NCBI GenBank assembly: GCA_039193455.1
Contig: JBCCWO010000012.1
Location: 30,317-94,316 of the forward strand
Direction of reading: 5' to 3'
DNA length: 64,000 nucleotides
Origin: JBCBGF01 sp039193455
Lineage (GTDB): Bacteria > Pseudomonadota > Alphaproteobacteria > Rhodobacterales > Rhodobacteraceae
This document shows, in pieces, positions 44,430 through 53,954 of the stretch (position 1 is the first letter of the stretch; every line of letters begins with the position of its first letter). Below the pieces are notes generated by a model, which was given only the letters and a program-made list of their open reading frames with translations, was not told the DNA's origin and searched no databases. Position numbers and translations under genes: made by a program.

Positions 44430-45596
44430 CTAACCGTTCAGGCGTGTGAGGACGCGTTGATAGAACGCGCGCTGTGCATCCTCATCCGCCGGATCTACCG
44501 TCCAGTCGCACTCCACATCCAGTGCGCCAGCCGCAACGACGTGCCGCGCAATCTCGGCCGGTGTGGTCTCATCAGTGGTTCCGGTCGCCCAATCGTGGAA
44601 GGCCGTTGAATACCGAACAACCGCTCCGCTGGTCGGCAAATCGAGCACATCGCCCTCGGCGTAAAACGTCAACGCGTCGCCCATTTCTTCGCCGATGAGT
44701 GTGAGCCTGCGTCCCAGACGGTGTTTGAGGATGGCGACAAATACCAACGCAGCAGAGAACGTGAATTTGTCGACAAGCACCGCGACCTGGCTGTTTGCAT
44801 TTTCAGAGATGGCGTCGATCATCGGCATCGTTTTCAGGAAATCGCCACCGGTGTTGCCGCGCACGTCAATCAAGAGGGGTTTGTGCGCACAGGCGCGTAC
44901 GCGTTCGGCTGCATCTGAGATGGCATTCGGAAGCGCGGTTTCGCCCGGATCGAAGAAACTTGGCAGCACGATGGAAAGCCCAAGTCCCGGCCAATCCTCA
45001 ATCTCGACAAAGCTCTCGGGGGTCCAGGCCGGATCGGCCTTGCCATGCTCGTTCCTCGAGTAGAGCGTTGAGGCCGGGACCGTGGTCGTGTGCTCCACTT
45101 TGATGTCGGCTATCTGCCCAGCCGCGGTCCGCACGCGATATGCGGTCATACCGTCTTTTGAGTAAACCCCGAGGCGTGCCAAAGCGTACGGCCACGCAAG
45201 AAGGATCGGCCCGATGACCCGTTTCCTTTGGGGCGTTCCCGCCAGAAAGCTTGTTGCGGCGGCTTCGATTTGACCCACAGGCGCGCCGTTGACCGCAATC
45301 ACCTCGCCTCGCGTCTCTGGTGCCGTGCCCATCAGATGCACGGCCGTTCCGATGCTCACAAACCGCAGCGGGAGGACCGAGATGGCATCGTTCGGGATCA
45401 GCCGTGTATGCCCGTTGTCGGGCAGTGCCATCAGGCGCATCGCGGACAGCAGGAAGGCCTCTTTGGAGCCCTCTATGGCATGTTGTCGGGTGTCGCGAAT
45501 GCAGCTGTCTATCAGCGCCGGGTCGATCGCGCGAAAGCTGGGATCGATCGGCAGGACAGTTTCCAGTATGCGCTCAAGGTCTTGCGTCAGCGACAT
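44430..45596 (-). CDS. S41-like peptidase domain protein without signal peptide
   Basis: 388 residues. The tail-specific protease fold is suggested by DNGHTRL (about 60), LLIDVRGNTGGDF (about 248) and DKFTFSAALVF (about 277; the serine is at the expected nucleophile position), with a PDZ-like segment between (GEVIAVNGAPVGQIE). There is no export signal or membrane segment, unlike most S41 peptidases. Role unknown. Confidence 0.72.
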   Translation of the reverse strand: MSLTQDLERILETVLPIDPSFRAIDPALIDSCIRDTRQHAIEGSKEAFLLSAMRLMALPDNGHTRLIPNDAISVLPLRFVSIGTAVHLMGTAPETRGEVIAVNGAPVGQIEAAATSFLAGTPQRKRVIGPILLAWPYALARLGVYSKDGMTAYRVRTAAGQIADIKVEHTTTVPASTLYSRNEHGKADPAWTPESFVEIEDWPGLGLSIVLPSFFDPGETALPNAISDAAERVRACAHKPLLIDVRGNTGGDFLKTMPMIDAISENANSQVAVLVDKFTFSAALVFVAILKHRLGRRLTLIGEEMGDALTFYAEGDVLDLPTSGAVVRYSTAFHDWATGTTDETTPAEIARHVVAAGALDVECDWTVDPADEDAQRAFYQRVLTRLNG

Positions 45597-45669
45597 GGGC
45601 CACGGTGCGCATAGCTGGGGGATGAAGTCCAGATTGCGGGCGGAGTGGGCTTACACTGTGCAGGCGCCG

Positions 45670-46035
45670 CTATTCGTACTGTATGATCACCGAAAGAAAA
45701 TCTTCATCGCTTGTGACAACGGTGTGGTGACCTTTGCCGTGCTTGTCTTCCATATGCCAGACATCGCCCGGCCCAATATCCCTGAACTCTCCGTCGCTGG
45801 CGGTCACACGTACAGAGCCAGACAGGCAGATGAGCTTTTGAGCGACCGGCGTGGGATGAATTGGCTCATCCCAACCCGTCCTGAGCCTCAGAAACATGGT
45901 TTGCGTGACGGCTTCTGGCTTAGAGATCTCGATCGCTTTCGCGGGCGGCGCAAAGGTTTGCTCTTCGAGGCCTACGTCGACGTCTTTCCAATGGCTTTCG
46001 CCTTGCGCATCCGAATACAACTTCTTGAACTGCAC
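45670..46035 (-). CDS. Small cupin-domain protein
   Basis: 121 residues from a GTG at 46035 with a GGGG Shine-Dalgarno just upstream. Single cupin barrel: EPIHPTPVAQKLICLSGSVRVT and DIGPGDVWHMEDKHGKGHHTVV. Cupin metal ligands are partly kept (HP, H and late HH). Function unknown. An upstream in-frame ATG at 46107 adds residues that do not look conserved. Confidence 0.75.
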   Translation of the reverse strand: MQFKKLYSDAQGESHWKDVDVGLEEQTFAPPAKAIEISKPEAVTQTMFLRLRTGWDEPIHPTPVAQKLICLSGSVRVTASDGEFRDIGPGDVWHMEDKHGKGHHTVVTSDEDFLSVIIQYE

Positions 46036-46745
46036 TTTGGTGCCCCCGCTACATGACAAGACCGTCACCGCTTTGCGGACATTGGGTCGCGGCGCAGAAA
46101 AGCGCAAGTTGGGACCCGACGTTGACCTTAGACCCTTCAGATTGGTTCCATCGGCCCCTTTGCCGCTCGCGCCGCGTCCCTGCCGATACCCGCAGCGAAG
46201 TCGATCTCGACGGTCTTGGCGGCCACCCGCATCGCCCTGACCCTAAGAGCGGGTGTCAGTAAGAGCGGGTGTCAGTGGGACCGGTATCCCGCCGCTCACG
46301 ATTCGTTACCTGGCTGATTTGGCCTGCCTCGCAATTGTGGCATGTTGACGATTGGTTAACAGTATCGGAGGCGAATTCTCGTTTCGTTTCCCGTTGCGAA
46401 TGAGAGAAACAAAATAAAAAATTGAACCGAAATCAAAGACAGTGATTGGGCCAAATTGCGCTGAATTTTTCCTCTTTGTTTCAGCCGCTTAATCAATGGC
46501 CGGCAAAAAACCGCACAGATTAAACGCGGGGTCGATGCCGCACCGGCTTTTGCGAATAGAGCACCATGTTTTCGCCACATTTACGGCCAAGCTAAGGCAA
46601 GAGTTAGCGAGTGTACCGGTGGTTTGAGCACTGTCTGCACGGTCACGGCGCGGCGCTCTTTCCCCGGCAAAAGTTATCAAAAAACCAAACTGAACAGAGA
46701 GCTTCGCGCATTGCCCCAGCTTTGCGCGGCCGGAAGAGGTCTGCC
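46036..46745. other. Long upstream region of the RTX gene, no gene seen
   Basis: 710 bases between the cupin and the RTX protein. It holds a perfect tandem duplication of 16 bases (46244-46259 and 46260-46275). From about 46310 to 46610 the base composition falls well below that of the surrounding genes, with A-rich tracts, and is the likely promoter region of the large gene. I see no convincing coding frame. Confidence 0.6.
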
Positions 46746-49700
46746 ATGAACACCACCCCCGTCACCTTTGATCCCGCCACAATTGATACCCCCGCCGGGA
46801 TGGCCCCGGCGTTGGCTTTGTCCGACATTTCGGGCGTGCCCGTTCAGGGCTCGGGCCTGGCCGGTCAGGTCTTTGTGCCTGGGACCAAGATCTGGGATAT
46901 CGATGCCGCGCGCGCGGCCGCGGCCAACGCGCCAGAATTGGAATTCGTTGCCTCGGAAATCGCCTATGGCGGCAAGAAGAGCGACACAACGGTGGCCGAG
47001 TTTCTTGGGGATGATGCCGCCACGCTGACCGGAGATGGCACGGCCTATGAGATGGGCCCCTCGGCCGTCACCCTGACTGGGTATGTCTTTATCCCGGCAG
47101 GCGTGCACGAAATCAAAGTGGTCTCGGACGATGGGTTTGCCCTGTCGCTCGGCGGCGAGGCGTTCTCATCCTACGAAGGAACGCGCCCGGCTGAAGGTAC
47201 GGCGCGCGTGGCCGAGTTCGAGGGCGGGCTTTATGCCTTTGACCTGCTTTACTTTGATGCCAGCGGGTCGATGTCGCTGTCGGTTGAAATCGACGGACTG
47301 CCAGTGGACGAAAGCGCGTTCTACCAGATGCCCGAAGATTTACAGTCGCCACCGGGCGACGTCGCCACGGTGCCGGTGGGTGACTATCACCCGTCCTATT
47401 TCCTCGGCGCCTCGGTGCTCGACACGCCTGTGACCCAAACCGCCACCGAGGGCCATGACGAGATTTCGGGCTTTGGCGCGGATGATACGATCCACGGGCT
47501 TGGCGGTGACGATCATTTGCTGGGCGGGTTTGGCGATGACGTCCTGCACGGCGGCGACGGCGACGATGTCCTGGACGGCGGGTTCGGTTCCGACGTCTTG
47601 TATGGCGATGCGGGCGACGACACGCTGATCGCGCGTTCGGACGCGGGGGAGCAGCGCATCGGCCAGCTTGCCATCGGCAAACCCACGCGGCCTGACCCCG
47701 ATGGCGAGGTGGATCAGACACTGCAAAAGCTATCGGCCTACGAGGATCAACCACTGCACGGCGACGACGTTCTGATTGGCGGCGCTGGCCGGGACACGTT
47801 TCTGATCGCGCCGCAGATCAACGCCAAACTCGACATCATTCAAAAGCATGTCCAGGCGGACGGCTCGATCAACTGGGCCGGCGTTGCGGGCGAAAACGAT
47901 GAACTCCACGACCACTGGGTCGACGCGATGGGCATCGATATCATCGGCGATTATGTGGCGGGTGAAGATCAGATCGCGGTGATCGGGCACACCGCCAACG
48001 TCTATGTCGAACATGCTGACGTGATGGGCGACGACGCGCTTGAAAGCATCATTACGGTGATTTCCAAACAGCACGGCAATGGCGGCGCGCATGACAACGA
48101 CCTCTTGGGTCAGGTGATCGTGCATGGCGACCTCGTTGAAGCCGACGACATCGTGACAGACGACATGGTCACCTATGGCGTGGTCGAGGGCTATGAAGAT
48201 GTGGCGCTTGCCTTGGCCCCCGAAGGCGACAGCAAGACCACGACCATCGGCGATACGACATACAAGGGCTATGACACACGCGCGCCTTCGACGATGGAGG
48301 GGATGTCGCATCACGGCCCGGGAACAAACGTCCTGGGGCCTGTCACAGGCGATCCGTTTGCCGCCTTTGAGAACCCGAACTTTGACGAGTCACTGTTGTC
48401 GAGTTCGGACGCCGCCGAAACCTATGAGGAAACGCGCGCGCCGTTTGAACAACTGGGCACCACTGACGTGGCTGGGCAGACGATTGCCGGCACAAACGGT
48501 GCCGACACCCTCGCCCCCGATGCACCCGCGGCGCCGCCGGGGCTGCCCGGCGCCCTTGGCTATTGGAGCTTTGCGGGTGGCGCTGGCGGCACCTATTCCG
48601 ACGCCCGCGGGGAAGGGCCGGACGTCAAGGCCTACACGCTTTATGAAAATCAGGCACTCCTGCGCACCGATGGCGATGTCGCGGGGCCAATGGGGGGCGG
48701 GCTGGAGTTCAACGGCGGAGACGAGTTCGCCTATCTCGCCCACGATCCGTCGATGGCGGTGACCCAGGGCACCATTGCCATGTGGGTGCGCCCCGACGAT
48801 CTGAGCGATTTCAGCATGATGGTGTCGAAAGACCAGAAGAACAGCGGGGATGGCGGCCATTTCCGTCTGGGCCACACCGATGACGGCGGCCTGTTCATGC
48901 GCTTTGCCCCGGGCGACGGCACCTCGAACAAAAGCTGGGAGACCGGGCCCGATGTCCTGACCGAGGGCACCTGGAGCCACCTCGCCGTGTCTTTCACCGA
49001 AGACGGGATCACCGTTTATGTCGACGGCGATCCGATCCCCGATGGCGACTGGTCCGCAAAGGTTGGCGATATCGCAACGCCCGGCGACCACACTTATGCC
49101 TATCTGCTGCAAAACGAAGAGCCGTGGGTGTTTGGCGCGGACCAGCACGTCACCGAACTGAACGATACTGCCCAGCAATTTGCCCTGGATGACGAAGATC
49201 TGCGCCACGCCTTTGACGGTGCGATTTCGGATTTCGGGCTTTGGGGGGGCTTTACGCCCGAGGCGGCCCTCAACCAGTCGCAGATCAACGATCTGATCGA
49301 TAACGGCCCCGGCACCGCGGTGACCAACCCGTCCGGCCCACAGCCGATGCTGGCGGGCGATGACATGATCGAAGGTCTTGGCGGAAACGACGACCTTGAT
49401 GGCGGCGCCGGCGACGACATGCTGGATGGGGGTGACGGCAATGACACCCTTCACGGTGGCTACGGCAACGACCACCTGAAAGGTGGCGCTGGCAATGACA
49501 CGCTCGACGGCGGGCGGGGCAGCGACCTTCTTGAAGGCGGAGATGGCGACGACATCCTGCTCAGCCGTTCGGATGCGGGCGAGCAAAAGATCGGTCAGAT
49601 CCTCGTGGACGAGATATCCCGAGACTTCCCGGACGCGTCCGTCGACAACACCCACTACAAGCTGGCCGACTGGATCGACCAAGAGCTTGAGGCCGACGAC

Positions 49701-51482
49701 GTACTGATCGGCGGCGATGGTGCCGACCACTTCAAGTTCGAGGCCCTGATCAACGGCAAGAAGGACATCCTGAACGAACACGTGATGGATAACCGGATGA
49801 TCCATTGGCACGGCGTGGCGGGTGAAAACGATCGCCTGCACGATCACTGGGTCGATGCCTTTGGGATCGATGTGATCGCTGATTTCGACAAATCCGAAGG
49901 GGACCAGATTTCGGTTCTGGGCCACACGACGCAGGTCGAGGTGACCTATGATACGGTCGATACCGATGGCGACGGCATTGATGACGAAGCCGTTTCGATC
50001 ATCCGCGCCTATTCGCAACAGGGCAATGGCGGCGCCCATGACGAGGACCAGATTGGCCTGATCGTCGTGCATGGTGACCGGGTCGAAGAAGACGACATCA
50101 CCATCGATCCGGGCGTCCACTACGGCATTGTCGACACGATCGACGAGATTCAGGAAGCCGTCGCGCCGACCGGCCCGACGAAGTGGAACGAGATCGACGG
50201 CGACATGGTGCTGGGCAACGACACCCGCGACATTGCCGGCGATCCCGTGGGAGCGAACCCGTCAGAGTATTCGTCCAATCAATGGCTGCAGGATGGTCTT
50301 GTCGCGTTCGACAGCTCGCTGCCTGACGGGCTGGCCCCGCCCGTCGTCCTGTTGTCGCATGAGGGTGCCAGCTTTGGCGGCGGCAACCCGCCGGTCGAGC
50401 TGCCGCACACGCCCGCACAAGCGGCGGCCGAGGGGACCTGGGCGTTCAACTTTACCGCCTTCAACCCCGGCAACGATCAGAACCAGGCGCTTTTGTCCAA
50501 GGACCACTCAGGCTTCAAGGATGGCGGGCACCTGACGCTCTTTATCAACAACCAAGGCGTCCTCAAGGGCCGGTTCCAAAGCGTGGATGATGAGCACTAT
50601 CTCTATGACTGGGATGTGCGGATCGAGCCAAATCAGGAGTATCATCTGGCCTTCACATTCGACGAAGACCAGATCGCGCTCTACCTCGACGGCGCCCTGA
50701 TCGACACAGACACCGGGTTTGCCGACGGCATGACGGGCAATGTCGAAGACCTTGTGCTGGGCGCCTCAACGCGGACCCGCGATGGGGATGACGACAACCT
50801 GCAATGGCACTTTGACGGGACGATCGACAATCTGCTGCTTCTCGATCGCCCGCTCGAAGAGATCGAGGTCTTGTTCCTGTCCGAAGGTGACGGATCGATG
50901 GGCGCGCTAAACGCGCTCTATGGCCTGGACACCGAAAGCCCCGACAGCGCACCGGAAGCCCCAGAGACAGAAGAACCGGTCGATGAAGAGCCGGTCGCTG
51001 AAGAGCCGGTCGCCGAAGCCCCTGTCGAGGAGGAAACCCCGGAAGAGGAAGATGTGCCGGAAGTAGACCCGCCCGCCGCCGAGACACCCGAAGAGGAGGA
51101 GGAACCGGACGACGCGCCCGAAGAGGACGCGCCGGAGGCCGATGGGTCGCAGGAAGAGAGCCCGGAAACCGAGGAGGAAGTTGAGGACACGGCACCGGAG
51201 GCCGACGAGCCTGAAGAGCCGGAGATGATGCCTCCGGAAGAGGAGCTTGAGGAAGAGGAAGAAGAGGATAGCTTTGCCGCCGTCTTTGATCGCCTCGTCG
51301 GTATCCTGAGATCGCTCTTCGGGCTTGGCGCCGACGACGATACCCCCGACAGTCCCGAGGTCATCGATGACCGGCTTGATGAGTTGGAGACACTCCTGTC
51401 TGACGTTCTGCCAGAAACGGATCCGGCTCCGGAGCCGGAGGAGACGGAGGACGAGGAAGACCCCCTCGACCTTGCAGCATAG
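46746..51482 (+). CDS. Large RTX/LamG calcium-binding surface or secreted protein
   Basis: 1,578 residues from ATG 46746, preceded by GGAAGAGG. Domains: PA14-like sensor/adhesive domain at about 25-200; RTX nonapeptides at about 236-298; module A1 at about 299-496; LamG domain at about 602-855; RTX at about 869-945; module A2 at about 941-1145; second LamG at about 1227-1380; acidic Glu/Pro tail at about 1400-1578 with a short amphipathic helix (FDRLVGILRSLFGLG). No N-terminal signal peptide; RTX proteins leave by type I secretion using a C-terminal signal. No ABC/HlyD/TolC genes are adjacent. Likely calcium-stabilised adhesin or glycan-binding protein. Confidence 0.88.
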   Translation: MNTTPVTFDPATIDTPAGMAPALALSDISGVPVQGSGLAGQVFVPGTKIWDIDAARAAAANAPELEFVASEIAYGGKKSDTTVAEFLGDDAATLTGDGTAYEMGPSAVTLTGYVFIPAGVHEIKVVSDDGFALSLGGEAFSSYEGTRPAEGTARVAEFEGGLYAFDLLYFDASGSMSLSVEIDGLPVDESAFYQMPEDLQSPPGDVATVPVGDYHPSYFLGASVLDTPVTQTATEGHDEISGFGADDTIHGLGGDDHLLGGFGDDVLHGGDGDDVLDGGFGSDVLYGDAGDDTLIARSDAGEQRIGQLAIGKPTRPDPDGEVDQTLQKLSAYEDQPLHGDDVLIGGAGRDTFLIAPQINAKLDIIQKHVQADGSINWAGVAGENDELHDHWVDAMGIDIIGDYVAGEDQIAVIGHTANVYVEHADVMGDDALESIITVISKQHGNGGAHDNDLLGQVIVHGDLVEADDIVTDDMVTYGVVEGYEDVALALAPEGDSKTTTIGDTTYKGYDTRAPSTMEGMSHHGPGTNVLGPVTGDPFAAFENPNFDESLLSSSDAAETYEETRAPFEQLGTTDVAGQTIAGTNGADTLAPDAPAAPPGLPGALGYWSFAGGAGGTYSDARGEGPDVKAYTLYENQALLRTDGDVAGPMGGGLEFNGGDEFAYLAHDPSMAVTQGTIAMWVRPDDLSDFSMMVSKDQKNSGDGGHFRLGHTDDGGLFMRFAPGDGTSNKSWETGPDVLTEGTWSHLAVSFTEDGITVYVDGDPIPDGDWSAKVGDIATPGDHTYAYLLQNEEPWVFGADQHVTELNDTAQQFALDDEDLRHAFDGAISDFGLWGGFTPEAALNQSQINDLIDNGPGTAVTNPSGPQPMLAGDDMIEGLGGNDDLDGGAGDDMLDGGDGNDTLHGGYGNDHLKGGAGNDTLDGGRGSDLLEGGDGDDILLSRSDAGEQKIGQILVDEISRDFPDASVDNTHYKLADWIDQELEADDVLIGGDGADHFKFEALINGKKDILNEHVMDNRMIHWHGVAGENDRLHDHWVDAFGIDVIADFDKSEGDQISVLGHTTQVEVTYDTVDTDGDGIDDEAVSIIRAYSQQGNGGAHDEDQIGLIVVHGDRVEEDDITIDPGVHYGIVDTIDEIQEAVAPTGPTKWNEIDGDMVLGNDTRDIAGDPVGANPSEYSSNQWLQDGLVAFDSSLPDGLAPPVVLLSHEGASFGGGNPPVELPHTPAQAAAEGTWAFNFTAFNPGNDQNQALLSKDHSGFKDGGHLTLFINNQGVLKGRFQSVDDEHYLYDWDVRIEPNQEYHLAFTFDEDQIALYLDGALIDTDTGFADGMTGNVEDLVLGASTRTRDGDDDNLQWHFDGTIDNLLLLDRPLEEIEVLFLSEGDGSMGALNALYGLDTESPDSAPEAPETEEPVDEEPVAEEPVAEAPVEEETPEEEDVPEVDPPAAETPEEEEEPDDAPEEDAPEADGSQEESPETEEEVEDTAPEADEPEEPEMMPPEEELEEEEEEDSFAAVFDRLVGILRSLFGLGADDDTPDSPEVIDDRLDELETLLSDVLPETDPAPEPEETEDEEDPLDLAA

Positions 51483-52020
51483 GGTCCGCCGGGCATACGG
51501 AGGATAGCTCCGTCCGTAAAGGAAGATCGCAGCGCGCTCAGCGGGCTGCGATCTGTGCTGTCGGTGCACCGTTTTTGGGTGCTATGGCGTGCCGCAACTG
51601 GTTTCGAAACCAGCGCTCGTAGACCGAGCCGCAACTCTCTTTAGGCGTGAGGGGTTTAGGCAAAAATCTTGATGCTTAAGCGCAAGAGATCTTGCGCAGC
51701 GCAGTGATGGGCCATCTGCGCCTACATTCGCGGTCTGATCCCGCTTCGACAGCATTTGTTGGAGCGAAGGAGACGCGCGATTGGATTGACGCGAGCGTTT
51801 GCCACGGTCATCCGAGTGCGAAAAATCGGTGGGCTTGGGAGGGCAAAGTCGCGGCGGGCAGCGCCAGGGTGAAGGATGCACCAGTATTTCAGGGCTCTCA
51901 AAACTTCAGAAAATACAATTTCTTCTACCCTGCATCTGTCATAAAACTTGACTTAATCAGTTTAAATTCATGATTTTATTATAAATTTTTTCAGCAGTCT
52001 CGATTCTTCGACCAACCCCT
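51483..52020. other. Gene-free region after the RTX gene
   Basis: 538 bases. A 9-bp stem GATCGCAGC (51525-51533) / GCTGCGATC (51545-51553) shortly after the RTX stop may be a terminator, without a good T run. The last 100 bases are very AT-rich (51915-51995), unlike the rest of the window. A 93-codon frame at 51692-51973 has no recognisable features. Confidence 0.6.
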
Positions 52021-53169
52021 CTACAGATTGGTCGCCTTCCAGAGCGCCACGGACGCGTCTTTTGACAGGTCGACGTCCGACCATTTGACCACCTGACCCG
52101 GCTCCAGCGCTTCGCGGAGCACGCAGTGCTCCATCAAGCCGATCGGCACGGCATCCGGCGCATCGGTGAGGCGCATGGCTTCGCCGCGAAACTCGAAACT
52201 TCCCGCGGCCTGCGTCACCGGCAGGCCCTTGGGCAGTGCAGTTTTGGCGATCGTCCCGACGGTCAGTTCCGGTTTGCGGCTGTGTTTCATCAGCGGGCCG
52301 CGCCCCTCGGCCATGCGGATCATCGTGATCGGGATCTCGAAATGACCCAGATGGAAGGGGCGTTCGATGATGTAGAACTCACCGCCGCCGAGCTTGTAGT
52401 ACTGCAACTGTTCCGGCGGCGACGCATGGCGCGCGACGATGAAGAGCTCACCCCGCCCGCCCGCAACAAGTGCATAGTCCGAGATGACTTCGCCCAGTTC
52501 GGCAGCCCGGGCGGCCAGTTCGAGCCCGCCTTCGGCCAACGTGCCCGTCTTGGGCCCGATCAAGCCGTTTTGCGCGATCGTCCCGCCCAGGCATTCCGCG
52601 ACGAGCGCCTGTTCGATCTGGACCTTCGTGCCATCCGTGAATGACGTCACCGCCGGCAGCGAGATGCCTTGGCGTTCCGACCAGTAGACCATGTCTTCTT
52701 TGGACGGGGTCAGCGCGAGAAAGCCCTTTTGCGATCCGTAAACGACCGGCTCAAACCCCATTTGGCGGACTTCCTCGTCCAGCGCGGCAATTGAGCCGGG
52801 CTGGTCACCCTGCGCCTCGGTAATGTTGGGATAGTCTCGGAACGCCGCGCCCAGCGCCATCTGGAACTCGGCATTCAGGGTAACAATCTGTTTTTCCGCC
52901 GCAATCGCCGCTTCAACCACGACACGCGCGCCATCCACGGCACCCGAGCATTCCACAACCATGTCACAGGCCGTCAGGAACTGGTCGAGGTTGTCGGTCA
53001 CAGGCAGATTGCCGGGGACCGGGGCCACATCGGCCACCGCCCGGCGGGTCAGAACGATGACCACCTCGAACCGGTCGCCCATGGGCTGAAGAAGCTCGAT
53101 CAGCCCGCGCGCAATATAGCCGGTTCCGGAAACACCGACGCGAAGCGGCCGGGTGGGCGGTTGATCCAT
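52021..53169 (-). CDS. NAD(P)-binding oxidoreductase with C-terminal SAF domain
   Basis: 382 residues. N-terminal Rossmann fold (LRVGVSGTGYIARGLIELL) with a homoserine dehydrogenase/Gfo-Idh-like middle part (VVECSGAVDGARVV, then LNAEFQMALG). The C-terminal about 70 residues (KTALPKGLPVT..., LREALEPGQVVKWSDV) form a SAF domain as in sialic acid synthases and UxaA-type enzymes. Probably acts on a sugar acid or amino-sugar metabolite; exact reaction not known to me. Confidence 0.75.
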   Translation of the reverse strand: MDQPPTRPLRVGVSGTGYIARGLIELLQPMGDRFEVVIVLTRRAVADVAPVPGNLPVTDNLDQFLTACDMVVECSGAVDGARVVVEAAIAAEKQIVTLNAEFQMALGAAFRDYPNITEAQGDQPGSIAALDEEVRQMGFEPVVYGSQKGFLALTPSKEDMVYWSERQGISLPAVTSFTDGTKVQIEQALVAECLGGTIAQNGLIGPKTGTLAEGGLELAARAAELGEVISDYALVAGGRGELFIVARHASPPEQLQYYKLGGGEFYIIERPFHLGHFEIPITMIRMAEGRGPLMKHSRKPELTVGTIAKTALPKGLPVTQAAGSFEFRGEAMRLTDAPDAVPIGLMEHCVLREALEPGQVVKWSDVDLSKDASVALWKATNL

Positions 53170-53361
53170 GCGGGTCCCCTATCGGTTCTGACGAATGCCT
53201 GCGTCTATGCCATGTCGCGTAGCCGGGGCAACTTCATGGCGCTAGGCCGTGCGCCGGTTCGTGGCGGTATTCTGTTGCGATTTGGCGACAATGCCCTGCC
53301 TGGGCCTTGGATCGGCCCCACCCGGCAACTATAAGGCGCGCGCAATGGCACGGAGGCGCGC

Positions 53362-53949
53362 ATGCGCACGGCACAGATCGCCCGCAAGACCGCAGAGACC
53401 GATATCACGGTCAAGCTGAACCTCGACGGCAGCGGCCGGTACGACAATCAGACCGGCGTTGGGTTCTTTGACCATATGCTGGATCAGCTGGCGCGCCATG
53501 CGTTGATCGATATGACAGTGCGGGCGGCGGGCGACACCCATATCGACGACCATCACACGGTCGAGGATACCGGGATTGCACTGGGGCAGGCCCTGGCGCA
53601 GGCCTTGGGCGACAAGCGTGGGATCCGGCGCTATGGCGCCTGCCATCTGCCGATGGATGACGCGCAGGTGCGGACTGCGCTGGATCTGTCGGCCCGGCCG
53701 TTCCTGATCTGGGATGTGGCGATGCCCACACCGAAGATCGGCACGTTCGATTCCGAGCTTGTGCGTGAGTTTTTTCAGGCCCTGTCGACCCATGGCGGCA
53801 TTACCCTGCATGTCGACCTGCTGCATGGGTTTAACAGCCACCATATTGCCGAGGCGGCCTTCAAAAGCGTCGCGCGCGCGCTGCGCGAAGCGGTTGAAAC
53901 CGACCCGCGCAAGGGCGACGAGATCCCGTCGACCAAAGGCGCGCTTTAG
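53362..53949 (+). CDS. hisB: Imidazoleglycerol-phosphate dehydratase
   Basis: Sixth step of histidine synthesis. 195 residues, monofunctional type. Metal-binding motifs GFFDHMLDQLARH, DDHHTVEDTG and FNSHHIAEAAFKS are all present. First of the plus-strand his genes here, 5 bases before hisH. Confidence 0.96.
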   Translation: MRTAQIARKTAETDITVKLNLDGSGRYDNQTGVGFFDHMLDQLARHALIDMTVRAAGDTHIDDHHTVEDTGIALGQALAQALGDKRGIRRYGACHLPMDDAQVRTALDLSARPFLIWDVAMPTPKIGTFDSELVREFFQALSTHGGITLHVDLLHGFNSHHIAEAAFKSVARALREAVETDPRKGDEIPSTKGAL

Positions 53950-53954
53950 GGGCG

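Noticed and set aside
47452..47640. CRISPR-like periodicity in tandem repeats
   Set aside because: The repeats are RTX nonapeptide codons, in frame, without unique spacers; no cas genes in the window.
48390..50120. 576-codon minus-strand frame inside the RTX gene
   Set aside because: Mirror of the RTX/LamG coding frame; hydrophobic and Ile/Val-rich pattern is a codon artefact of Asp-rich repeats.
51692..51973. 93-codon plus-strand frame after the RTX gene
   Set aside because: No homology I can recognise, no Shine-Dalgarno, ends in AT-rich DNA.
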